The position numbers and the translations under genes are program-made. Shown here one piece after another: positions 1 through 6,072 of a stretch of 8,823 bases of DNA (position 1 is the stretch's first letter; every line of letters begins with the position of its first letter). The stretch lies in assembly GCA_030145595.1 (NCBI GenBank), contig JAQYVG010000143.1, positions 1-8,823 on the forward strand, in the 5' to 3' direction. Origin of the DNA: Desulfobacterales bacterium. Its GTDB lineage: Bacteria; Desulfobacterota; Desulfobacteria; Desulfobacterales; UBA11574. The notes under the pieces are model-generated. The model searched no databases, was not told the origin of the DNA, and was given only the letters and a program-made list of their open reading frames with translations.

Positions 1-1
1 A

Positions 2-52
2 ACGCCTCAGGCTTTGCGTAATTTCCAGGATATGGCCCGTTTCTATCTTTGA
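2..52 (+). CDS. Possible C-terminal tail of an upstream gene (partial)
   Basis: Frame 2 is open from the window edge and encodes TPQALRNFQDMARFYL before a TGA at 50-52. The peptide has helix-like composition and is followed about 30 bases later by a hairpin and T-tract, as expected for the end of a gene. Sixteen codons are too few to name a family, and a chance open frame of this length is common, so this is a weak call resting mainly on the downstream terminator-like element. Confidence 0.3.
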   Translation, partial: TPQALRNFQDMARFYL

Positions 53-80
53 GTTTCCAGAATAATGGTTCGCAACACCA

Positions 81-103
81 AAAGCAGGGCTTTGATTTTT
101 TTT
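81..103 (+). terminator. Putative intrinsic terminator
   Basis: A short inverted repeat, AAAGC (81-85) and GCTTT (89-93) with loop AGG, is followed after two bases by eight T residues (96-103). The 5-bp stem is weak, but the T-tract is the best in the first 400 bases. It would end the gene whose tail may lie at 2-52. The following stretch to 375 is AT-rich and holds no supportable gene. It contains a TTGACA at 181-186 but no well-spaced -10 box. Confidence 0.4.
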
Positions 104-375
104 GAAAGGGAGTGTCGATCCATTTAATTGTCACTGGACAAAGATGAGTTGATAATGGTCAAAAATAAGATTTACTTGACTTGACAATACTGAGGTATGA
201 TATCTGATATATTAACGAATTTGACATAATGGCAAGATAACCCAAAAATGCAAGATTCCCAAACCAAATCATGTATAGATTACCTCGATTAGCTTGTGTA
301 ACTTCAGACAAGCAATCTGCTATGACGTTGATCCGGTGGGACACACAAAATAATGTGCGCTGACAGTATAAATTT

Positions 376-789
376 ATGAGTATGCGCAAATCATCTTTCC
401 TGGTAATAATGGTATTAATGGTTACGTCTTGCGTAGGCAGCAACCTAACCAGAGCAGGAATTGGCTCGATACTTATTAATGGACTTGTCGTCACTAATAC
501 CACTGAAGAACATGTTTATAACTTTTTGTTGATGGTCGAAAAAGTCAAAGAAATGGTTTCGGTAAGCCCCATTCTGGCGAAAGCTTCTTTTACAACTAAT
601 TTCCCGCTGCGAAAATATAAAGGAAACCGCATCTCTGTGACATGGACGCATCGTGGTAGAAACTGGGAGTCAGGAAGCTTAATTGTCAAGCCCACAAAAG
701 ACCTTGTTGCGGGAAAACCTGTTGCTGTAGAAATTGTACTTGGTGAACACGGTCATGTCAGCACCGGCATGATTCAGACCGGGAACTGA
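376..789 (+). CDS. Small putative lipoprotein of unknown function
   Basis: The predicted protein is 137 residues and I do not recognise its family. The N-terminus (MSMRKSS, then hydrophobic residues 8-16) ends in V-T-S-C at 16-19, which fits a type II signal peptide lipobox with Cys19 as the lipidated residue. This suggests anchoring to the inner or outer membrane. Residues 75-137 are rich in beta-type sequence with alternating hydrophobic residues (NRISVTW, GSLIVK, VAVEIVLG), suggesting a small beta-sandwich. Only one other cysteine-free, soluble-looking segment follows the lipobox. No clear Shine-Dalgarno precedes either ATG (376 or 382), so the exact start is uncertain; 382 would give a more typical MRK start. 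It stands alone, with no gene within 300 bases on either side in the same transcription unit. Confidence 0.6.
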   Translation: MSMRKSSFLVIMVLMVTSCVGSNLTRAGIGSILINGLVVTNTTEEHVYNFLLMVEKVKEMVSVSPILAKASFTTNFPLRKYKGNRISVTWTHRGRNWESGSLIVKPTKDLVAGKPVAVEIVLGEHGHVSTGMIQTGN

Positions 790-1122
790 TATGAAATAGT
801 CAAAAACCAAACAATTAGAGAAACCGACTCATTCCACTATTCCCGAATAACTTCCCGCAAAACCCAGCATTAAGGTTTGGCGAGACCTGTTTAAAATTAA
901 AGTTAAAAAATGCGCAGGTGGCGCACTAACTGCATTGACATATGAAATTTTCCAGCCCTAAAATTTGCGTGACTCAGAGTCGATATCTTCTACGGATTGT
1001 TGAGTCTTTGGCTGACTGAATCGCAGTTGTAATCACCGCTTATTAAAATATTTGGGATCCCAACTGCAATTACAATAACTCAGATAAAAGTCTGTACTTC
1101 GACAATAATAAAGGAGAGGAGA
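790..1122. other. Gene-free leader region upstream of the 434-residue gene
   Basis: No open frame with coding character is seen here. The segment carries a promoter-like pair (935-964) and, closer to the next gene, complementary segments that can form two competing stems: GCAGTTG (1023-1029) with CAACTGC (1061-1067), or TTGTAAT (1027-1033) with ATTACAA (1069-1075). It probably serves as promoter and 5' leader of the gene starting at 1123. Confidence 0.5.
935..964 (+). promoter_or_regulatory. Candidate sigma70-type promoter for the 1123-2427 gene
   Basis: A perfect TTGACA (935-940) is followed after 18 bases by TAAAAT (959-964). Transcription would start near 971 and leave a leader of about 150 bases. 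The assignment rests on box similarity only. Confidence 0.4.
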
Positions 1123-2427
1123 ATGTTTAAAAATCGATTCAGCTTAAAAGTTTTATTCATCATCCCGTTTCTCATCCTTCCAGTGCTTTTTGATGAGACC
1201 GGATACGCTGCCGGACAAACTAAAAAAGATAAAGAAAAATCCTATGTCATGACTGAAGCTCAGCTGCAGTCTCATTTGATGAATTTTGCCGATCGTTTTG
1301 CCTCGATATCTGGATCAGCGTGGCACATCTATGATAATCAGACTCCGCCTTCGGAAGAACGGCTGGTTATTCTAAGTCATTCAGTCTTCGTTGTCTCCTC
1401 CGCCTTTACCATTGCCGCTGATGCCAACCCGAATGTGGCCCTTCTTGACATGGTTTCCATGATCTCGCTGGGACACATTATCTATGAAGAAGACTTCCTG
1501 AAGAAATACGGACCACGGATCAAACCGATGTTGGAGGTATTCCGGAAAGCCGAAACGGATATTTGGCGGCTCGCCGATAGGGTGCTGACTCCTAAACAAC
1601 AGCAGGACTTTAAAACCATAATCATGGCGTGGCGCGAGGCCAATCCTGAAGTATTCATTTTTCCTTATATACGGTTCAGCGATCTTATCGATGTACGCGG
1701 GAAGTCGATGCAAGCCAAGGCGACAGGGTTGCTCAGCTCGGTTGAAAACGCCACCCAGGAGATGGAAGAAATGCGAATGCTGGCTGAGCGGGGCATTTAT
1801 CTTGGAACCCGCATTCCCCTGATGATGAGTGGATTTATGGACTTCTGGTTTTCCGATTTAATCCAAAATCCGGAAATCAAAAAAACCATGGGCGATCTTC
1901 ACCGGTTTTCCGCGTCCACCGAGCAGTTGGCCAATGTGGCCGAAAAATTGCCGGATCAAATCAAAGATTTTATTTCCGAGGAGCAGGGTGTGCAGGAGCC
2001 GCTCAAGGAGCTCAGACGAACTCTCGAGACGGGAAACGAGCTGGTGACCTCGACGAATGCCCTTGTTGACCGCCTCATTGTAGGCCAGCTTATTTCGGGC
2101 GAGGACTCATCTCCGGCAGAACCCTTCAACATTAAAGACTATCAGGCAACTTTAGCGGAAGCCTCAAAAACCATCCAGTTGCTCGAGCGCCTTATTAAGT
2201 CCTTTGATCAAGTCATGCTATCCCAGGGCTGGGAGCAAACGCTGCCCAGGATCGTTGAGTCCCTTGACCGCATGGGCTCGGAAGGTGATGAGCGCATTGA
2301 CCACGCTTTCTTTTTGGGTCTGGTCTTTATCTTGATTTTTTTGGTTGGACAATTTTTGATACTTCTGGCCTACCGCTATGCTTCCTATCGAATTTTCGAT
2401 TTCAAGCCCAAGGAAAGTCCATCGTAG
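1123..2427 (+). CDS. Exported coiled-coil protein with C-terminal membrane anchor, unknown function
   Basis: The 434-residue product is not a family I can name. Residues 1-29 look like a Sec signal peptide: a basic start (KNR, K9), a hydrophobic core at 10-23 and a small-residue cleavage region at G27-Y28-A29-A30. The middle (about 45-200) is mostly helical and rich in aromatic residues. About 200-330 contains long amphipathic, heptad-like helices rich in Glu, Leu and Lys, resembling signalling or tethering coiled coils. Residues 394-415 (HAFFLGLVFILIFLVGQF onward) form one transmembrane helix, followed by a short basic tail. The most likely topology is a periplasmic domain anchored by the C-terminal helix. 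The start is well fixed by a purine-rich Shine-Dalgarno (AGGAGAGGAG, 1112-1121) just before the ATG. It appears monocistronic. A methyl-accepting-chemotaxis-like role cannot be supported, because no HAMP domain or signalling hairpin signature is visible. Confidence 0.8.
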   Translation: MFKNRFSLKVLFIIPFLILPVLFDETGYAAGQTKKDKEKSYVMTEAQLQSHLMNFADRFASISGSAWHIYDNQTPPSEERLVILSHSVFVVSSAFTIAADANPNVALLDMVSMISLGHIIYEEDFLKKYGPRIKPMLEVFRKAETDIWRLADRVLTPKQQQDFKTIIMAWREANPEVFIFPYIRFSDLIDVRGKSMQAKATGLLSSVENATQEMEEMRMLAERGIYLGTRIPLMMSGFMDFWFSDLIQNPEIKKTMGDLHRFSASTEQLANVAEKLPDQIKDFISEEQGVQEPLKELRRTLETGNELVTSTNALVDRLIVGQLISGEDSSPAEPFNIKDYQATLAEASKTIQLLERLIKSFDQVMLSQGWEQTLPRIVESLDRMGSEGDERIDHAFFLGLVFILIFLVGQFLILLAYRYASYRIFDFKPKESPS

Positions 2428-2843
2428 GTAATTTGGTTAGGACTTTTCATAACAAATGAAAGATGATGATGCGTTCCGGTCTTAATCTTTACCCTCAGTT
2501 GCAGGTCTAAACTGATGTTGAAAAATCCCACATCTTGCGGTCTGGCCGCTGGAGCCAAAACTCATGATAACTGGTACCGATCATCGAGCCAGATGTCGGG
2601 GAGGCGAGCGAGCCTGCCTTCAATCGCAAATCCAGATCACCTCAATATCGGAATTGATTGGGGTTGAATCTTCAATCCAAAACCTTTCTTATCTGCTATG
2701 ATAATGTAAATATCAGGGCTTCAGAATTTTTGAGATATCAAGAACTGGAATGTAAAGAGAATTCACAACTCACCGAAGAATGATACTTAACATTAGCAGA
2801 GGGCTAAAAGATGAGGTCTGAGATTCGCTCTCTTGTTCTCCAA
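2428..2843. other. Intergenic region between convergent genes, no gene seen
   Basis: This stretch separates the end of the rightward 434-residue gene from the end of the leftward MerB-like gene. No frame has coding character and no tRNA-like cloverleaf is visible. A short GC hairpin (AGGC...GCCT near 2604-2615) and an imperfect AGATGA...TCATCT pairing (about 2809-2853) are present, but neither has a convincing T-tract. Termination of the two converging transcripts is therefore unresolved. Confidence 0.5.
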
Positions 2844-3611
2844 TCATTCATCTTCTGAAAAACCAAAAATCGCTGACTGTATTTGTTTAATGCTTTTAAG
2901 AGATATTGCATTAAGATTCATATAAAATTTAAGTGTACGCGTTTTCTTTTGGTATTCTCTTGCATCTTCTTCTGACCAGAAGAATAATGACTTTCGTCAG
3001 AAAATATCCACAATGCTTGGTTCCTTTGTTTTATCAGTATTCATCAAGGCTACGCAAAACATGGGCTCGGAACCTTCATCCACGCTTATAATATTCAGAT
3101 TGCTGTCAAGTTCGATCTTCATCGGTTTTCCGCTGTTAGCGCATTTTGAGTTAACAGTAAAAAACAATTCCTCATTTTGTAATCTCCCATACACGAAGGG
3201 AGTCGCAATAGCGTCCGCCGCTCAAGCTGCAAAAAACTGTTCGCCGGTGCCGGCGGTCATCTTGTGACCTGTATCTTCAAAAGCAAGAGGATAGGCCCAG
3301 TTGATACCTTGACTGTCGTATCGATAACAAAATGTTTTCATTGCTTCGAGTTTTTCCACAATTTCTTTTACCCGATTCAACGACAGGTTGAGTTTTTCTC
3401 CTATAAATTCTACTGTTATGTGTTCTTTTGCAATCGCCATTTGCTTGACAATAAAGTGATGAACCTTGCGTTCTTCTTGAGTTAAAAGATCTGCTTTTGT
3501 TTTTGCGCCAGACACCCCCCTTTGCATCCCTTTGGCTGAAATCGCCAGAGGTAGTGGGAGCATAAAACGCCAGATCCCCATGTACATTTTACGTTTCATT
3601 TCAGTTCTCAT
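2844..3611 (-). CDS. MerB-family organometal lyase with two selenocysteines (UGA-encoded)
   Basis: Read through two in-frame TGA codons (3222-3224 and 2997-2999), this strand encodes one 255-residue MerB homologue ending at TGA 2844-2846. MerB cleaves the carbon-mercury bond of organomercurials using Cys96, Asp99 and Cys159. Here U130-A-A-D133 matches MerB C96-A-L-D99, C157 in NSKCANSGKP matches MerB C117 (SHCAATGAP), and U205 in DIF-U-RKSLFF matches C159 in QSF-C-CHVHFF. Sequence similarity continues for about 50 codons past the second UGA (FFWSEEDAREY against FFASVPTAEDW), so neither UGA behaves as a stop. Residues about 41-95 form the N-terminal winged-helix-like region of the family. The ATG at 3611 has a GAGGA Shine-Dalgarno six bases upstream (3622-3618). 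An N-terminal extension of about 35 residues with a basic, then hydrophobic stretch is unusual for MerB and might be a signal or anchor. I recall a named MerB-like family (SaoL) tied to a proposed selenocysteine-assisted organometal system, but cannot verify membership. The alternative, a pseudogene with two nonsense mutations, would need both to fall on the two catalytic cysteines. Confidence 0.85.
2967..2984 (-). promoter_or_regulatory. Bacterial SECIS-like hairpin for the second UGA
   Basis: In the mRNA, counting from the first base after the UGA at 2999-2997, UUCUUCU (bases 13-19) pairs perfectly with AGAAGAA (bases 24-30) around a GGUC loop (bases 20-23). E. coli fdhF SECIS has its loop guanines (AGGUCU) at bases 19-20 after its UGA, almost the same spacing. 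SelB recognises these loop guanines in known systems. The hairpin lies inside the coding sequence, as bacterial SECIS elements do. Confidence 0.75.
3184..3202 (-). promoter_or_regulatory. Weaker SECIS-like hairpin for the first UGA
   Basis: After the UGA at 3224-3222, CUCCC (bases 20-24) pairs with GGGAG (bases 34-38). The nine-base loop UUCGUGUAU can close one further U-A pair across a U-U mismatch to leave CGUGU, with a G in the second loop position. The distance from the UGA is within the usual range for bacterial SECIS elements, but the loop lacks the classic GG, so this assignment is less sure than the one at the second UGA. Confidence 0.45.
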
Positions 3612-3687
3612 TAATTTTCCTCGTTTGTTATTAGTTCACTATGGAAAATATCTATTAGTTTATGGCAAAAATTGATTTATCGAAGAA

Positions 3688-3762
3688 CCCCGCAGCCCCG
3701 ATAAGCGGGATCCTCCAAAGGCGGATAAATCTCCACTTCGTTCCGACAAGCTGGATGCGGGG
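3688..3762. repeat. REP-like palindromic element
   Basis: CCCCGCA (3688-3694) and TGCGGGG (3756-3762) form the outer stem, and an inner CCCG/CGGG pairing (near 3697-3709) lies within. The right end, CAAGCTG followed by GCGGGGAAT, is shared with the palindromes at 8594-8613, so the two sites probably belong to one dispersed repeat family. No coding capacity. Confidence 0.5.
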
Positions 3763-3865
3763 AATGCGCTCGCTGTGCAGTTCAATACTCTAAATACACT
3801 ATCAATACAATAATAGCATCGCAAACTGCGATTCATAAAGGATATTAATATATAGTTATTTTTAT

Positions 3866-3892
3866 TTGACGCGCTTATGACTTTAATATAGA
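3866..3892 (+). promoter_or_regulatory. Candidate promoter for the HD-domain gene
   Basis: TTGACG (3866-3871) is followed after 15 bases by TATAGA (3887-3892), which puts the transcription start about 20-25 bases before the ATG at 3921. The spacer is two bases shorter than ideal. Confidence 0.35.
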
Positions 3893-3920
3893 GATGCTCC
3901 CTGATTGAAAGAAAATATTT

Positions 3921-4712
3921 ATGAATAAAAATGACCTCAAAAACTTAAAAAAATGGTTTGCCGATTATGTGTCCGCTTTTTATACAGATGATTATGACTA
4001 CAACTTTGCGTTAAATGTAAAAAAAGAGCATACAATGCGGGTATGTGATAATATTGTCATGATCGGCGGAAAGCTGGGCATGTCAAAACCTGATTTAATA
4101 ATCGCTGAAACGACGGCCCTGTTTCATGACCTTGGAAGATTTAAGCAATTTAAAAAATATGGCACTTTTAATGACATGATCTCAGAGAACCATGCAAGAC
4201 TCGGCCTGCGGGAGATGGTCGCGCATAAGCTACTTTCAATATGTTCAAAAGCTGAAGAGAAGTTAATCATCAAGGCCGTTAATTATCATAATTCCTTGAC
4301 GCTTCCTTCTGGTGAGAATGAGAGAACGCTTCATTTTATCCGCCTTATTCGTGACGCGGACAAGCTGGATATCTGGAAAGTATTCTTGGAATTTTTCCAT
4401 GAAAAAAACAATCGGCAGAACGATGTTTTTGTGTTCGACCTGCCGGACGAACCGGAATATTCAAACGAGTTTATTGAAGCGCTTCACCGTCAAACTATGG
4501 CTTCGATGAAAGATCTGAAAACCTTAAACGATTTTAAACTTCTTCAAATAGGCTGGATTTATGATCTTAATTTTATCCCTTCAGTTCAGGTTGTTCAACG
4601 CCAGAAGATAATAGAAAGAATAGAAGCAGTACTGCCCCAATCAAAAGAGATCACAGAGGCTGTCAGTCACGCCAAAGACTATTTAAAAATGCGTTTACAG
4701 AATCCAGGATAG
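3921..4712 (+). CDS. HD-domain metal-dependent phosphohydrolase
   Basis: The 263-residue protein carries a recognisable HD domain: His37 in KKEHTMRV, the His69-Asp70 pair in TALFHDLGRF, His91 in SENHARLG, His123 in NYHNS and Asp145 in LIRDADKLD. These match the metal-binding pattern H...HD...H...H...D of HD superfamily hydrolases, which act on nucleotides or phosphodiesters in the cytoplasm. It lacks the HD-GYP motif, so a cyclic-di-GMP phosphodiesterase is not indicated, and the true substrate is unknown. The C-terminal ~90 residues (175-263) are helical and may form a cap or dimer region. The ATG at 3921 has only a weak purine-rich upstream stretch (GAAAGA), but no better start is available. 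Its 3' end overlaps the convergent membrane-protein gene by 18 bp, so the pair could interfere through antisense transcription. No functional partner lies in the same transcript. Confidence 0.85.
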   Translation: MNKNDLKNLKKWFADYVSAFYTDDYDYNFALNVKKEHTMRVCDNIVMIGGKLGMSKPDLIIAETTALFHDLGRFKQFKKYGTFNDMISENHARLGLREMVAHKLLSICSKAEEKLIIKAVNYHNSLTLPSGENERTLHFIRLIRDADKLDIWKVFLEFFHEKNNRQNDVFVFDLPDEPEYSNEFIEALHRQTMASMKDLKTLNDFKLLQIGWIYDLNFIPSVQVVQRQKIIERIEAVLPQSKEITEAVSHAKDYLKMRLQNPG

Positions 4713-5066
4713 CACGGCCGTCCCAAGCACCAGCGCAATAACACCCCATAATCTACGGGTTTGATCTGATATTGAATTTAAATACCAGTTATTGACCCGA
4801 TCGTATAAGTTGTTAGGATTAAAAAATATAAAGGCCCCCTTAGCAACACCCATGAGTCCGAGAAATCTTATAAACCATGGATTACTACTTGCGGATGCGG
4901 CCAACATAAACAATATGCCCGCTATAAACGGCAAGATAGAAAGGATCCTTCGATCAATCTGTAGCAGAAAACGTTCCATAACGTTTCTTGTTTCCCTTGT
5001 ATAGAGAATCATGCAACATCCAGCTGAGATCCAAAGCAAACTGACGGCGTAAAGAAACCATTTCAT
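4695..5066 (-). CDS. Small four-helix integral membrane protein, unknown function
   Basis: Starting at the second ATG (5066) gives a 123-residue protein. That start is preceded by GAGGA (5079-5075) with an 8-base gap, whereas the ATG at 5081 has no Shine-Dalgarno; using it would add MRISI. Four hydrophobic segments are visible: near the start (WFLYAVSLLWISAGCCMIL), ILSILPFIAGILFMLAAS, WFIRFLGLMGVAKGAFIFF and the C-terminal WGVIALVLGTAVLSWIL. Short polar loops include a conserved-looking NPNNLYDRVNNWY between helices 3 and 4. No transporter or enzyme motif is visible, and I cannot name the family. It converges on the HD-domain gene and is divergent from the Nudix gene. Confidence 0.7.
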   Translation of the reverse strand: MKWFLYAVSLLWISAGCCMILYTRETRNVMERFLLQIDRRILSILPFIAGILFMLAASASSNPWFIRFLGLMGVAKGAFIFFNPNNLYDRVNNWYLNSISDQTRRLWGVIALVLGTAVLSWIL

Positions 5067-5203
5067 AATAGATATCCTCATAAATCGCTTAATTTAGGTT
5101 ATAGTACAAAACCATTATTTTAGAAAGAAGGCTGTATCTTCACAAACATAAAAATATTTGTCAAGACTTAATCTGCTGTAAAATGCAAATATGTTTAATA
5201 TTC

Positions 5204-5231
5204 TTGACAACTTATCTATTTGAGATATAAC
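5204..5231 (+). promoter_or_regulatory. Strong sigma70-type promoter for the Nudix gene
   Basis: TTGACA (5204-5209) and TATAAC (5226-5231) are separated by 16 bases. This is the best promoter match in the window. Transcription would start near 5238, leaving a leader of about 85 bases that contains the palindrome at 5276-5303. Confidence 0.55.
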
Positions 5232-5275
5232 TCATAAAGCAAAATTCATTTTCTGCCCCCTGAGCCCTGGCCCCT

Positions 5276-5303
5276 CCCTAATTGTGTTGTAACACAATTA
5301 GGG
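5276..5303. promoter_or_regulatory. 28-nt palindrome in the Nudix leader (operator or mRNA hairpin)
   Basis: Two perfect 13-base arms, CCCTAATTGTGTT (5276-5288) and AACACAATTAGGG (5291-5303), flank a GT spacer. It lies between the predicted transcription start and the ribosome binding site at 5315. No T-tract follows, so it is not a standard terminator. It may bind a dimeric regulator, or fold in the mRNA just upstream of the Shine-Dalgarno. An 11-base half copy (CACAATTAGGG) recurs at 6060-6070, so a repeat-element origin is also possible. Confidence 0.5.
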
Positions 5304-5324
5304 TATTACTGAATGGAGAAAAGC

Positions 5325-5717
5325 ATGGTCAAAGTAACTGCAGCAATCTTCGTTAATGATGGAATGCTACTGATAGCTAAACGAAAACCAACTGCAAGGC
5401 TGCCTAATTTGTGGGAACTACCCGGTGGTAAAATTGAACCGCATGAAACACCTGAAGAGTGTTTAAAACGAGAATTAAAGGAAGAGTTTGATATCGATGT
5501 TACCGTAGAAGAATATCTCGGTTCTAATGTACATACTTACGATTTTGGAACAATAGAATTGATGGCCTATAGAACTTCCTGGAACAAAGGTGATTTCAAA
5601 TTACTGGATCATGAAGAAATCAGGTGGGTATTTGCGCACGAGCTTGACCAATTTGATTTTGCACCAGCCGATACTGCCTTTATCGAGGAATTAAAAAACG
5701 GAGTGATTGAAATTTGA
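5325..5717 (+). CDS. MutT-like Nudix hydrolase
   Basis: This 130-residue protein belongs to the Nudix family, which hydrolyses nucleoside diphosphates linked to another moiety. The close likeness to MutT (W30-E-L-P-G-G-K-I-E) suggests an oxidised dNTP or NTP pyrophosphohydrolase such as 8-oxo-dGTP diphosphatase. The Nudix box is complete: G35, E41, R49-E50-L51, E53-E54, and I57 at the final hydrophobic position, with Asp56 replacing the usual Gly. These acidic residues bind the catalytic divalent metal. I place the start at the second ATG (5325), because GGAG at 5315-5318 sits six bases upstream and MVKVTAAIFVNDG matches typical MutT N-termini. The ATG at 5313 would add four residues (MEKS) and has only a weak ribosome site. 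The length fits single-domain MutT proteins. It is monocistronic, with its own promoter and a striking palindrome in the leader. Confidence 0.9.
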   Translation: MVKVTAAIFVNDGMLLIAKRKPTARLPNLWELPGGKIEPHETPEECLKRELKEEFDIDVTVEEYLGSNVHTYDFGTIELMAYRTSWNKGDFKLLDHEEIRWVFAHELDQFDFAPADTAFIEELKNGVIEI

Positions 5718-5770
5718 AGTGCCCTGCAACGCAGAAGATGCGGTGAAATCAGCGTTTGCATGATTCAGGC

Positions 5771-5789
5771 AACTCGATTTTATTGAGTT
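5771..5789 (+). terminator. Weak hairpin after the Nudix gene
   Basis: AACTCGA (5771-5777) pairs with TTGAGTT (5783-5789) around a TTTTA loop, including one G-U pair. The T-tract after it is poor (TGTCTT), so any termination would be inefficient. The element overlaps the stop codon of the leftward small gene. Confidence 0.25.
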
Positions 5790-5986
5790 TGTCTTCGATT
5801 ACGCAGAACACGCCGATCATCTTTAAAAGAAAATGATACAAAAACCCCATCCCTTACGCTTTTGCGGCGATCATGCTCATTTTTGCGTCTTTCCTTGAAG
5901 CGTGCCGGTTTACCATCCAAAGAAGCACTGCTTTTCTTAGACGACTTATTGGCGGTATGTTTTATTTCCCCAACTACTAAATGCAT
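5780..5986 (-). CDS. Small Arg/Lys-rich hypothetical protein
   Basis: The product is 68 residues and strongly basic, with repeated RR pairs: ERRKNEHDRRKSVRDG, DDRRVLRNRR. Such spacing recalls small basic proteins annotated as hypothetical in related genomes, but I cannot name a family. An AAGGA Shine-Dalgarno lies 7 bases before the ATG at 5986, and a second, stronger AAGGAGG occurs further upstream (about 6010-6016), which supports translation of this strand. The overall makeup suggests nucleic-acid binding, but this is inference from charge only. It follows the glycosyltransferase gene by 86 bases in the same direction and could be a distal part of that transcript. Confidence 0.5.
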   Translation of the reverse strand: MHLVVGEIKHTANKSSKKSSASLDGKPARFKERRKNEHDRRKSVRDGVFVSFSFKDDRRVLRNRRQTQ

Positions 5987-6072
5987 AACTCAATCCTTTC
6001 TATATAATTCCTCCTTATATTATTATCGGAATTTGTTTTCATAAACTTTAGCTATTGGGCACAATTAGGGTT

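Larger units (their letters stand above)
3612..3920. other. Divergent intergenic region with REP-like hairpin
   Basis: This stretch separates the leftward MerB-like gene from the rightward HD-domain gene and should carry promoters for both. It contains a REP-like element (3688-3762), a candidate rightward promoter (3866-3892) and AT-rich sequence. No gene is seen in it. A leftward promoter for the MerB-like gene is not obvious, and no MerR-type long-spacer operator was recognised. Confidence 0.5.

Noticed and set aside
159..503. Minus-strand ORF overlapping the lipoprotein gene start
   Set aside because: Low-complexity composition, no Shine-Dalgarno and no family features. The plus-strand gene with a lipobox is the better explanation.
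2844..2846. A third selenocysteine at the final TGA
   Set aside because: The MerB-like similarity ends here. The following 16 codons to the next stop show no family likeness, and no good GG-loop hairpin follows.
2809..2853. Terminator for the MerB-like gene (AGATGA/TCATCT stem followed by TTTT)
   Set aside because: The stem is AT-rich with a long loop, overlaps the coding end, and the T-run is only four bases, so it is too weak to call.
3013..3267. Plus-strand ORF opposite the MerB-like gene
   Set aside because: It is the antisense of a gene with clear family motifs, with no ribosome site or recognisable product.
2997..3611. Two separate small genes (129 residues at 3222-3611 and 65 residues at 2997-3194)
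   Set aside because: They share one frame, are separated only by a TGA with clean coding sequence between, and together with the frame down to 2844 match a single MerB-type protein. The GTG at 3194 has no convincing ribosome site of its own.
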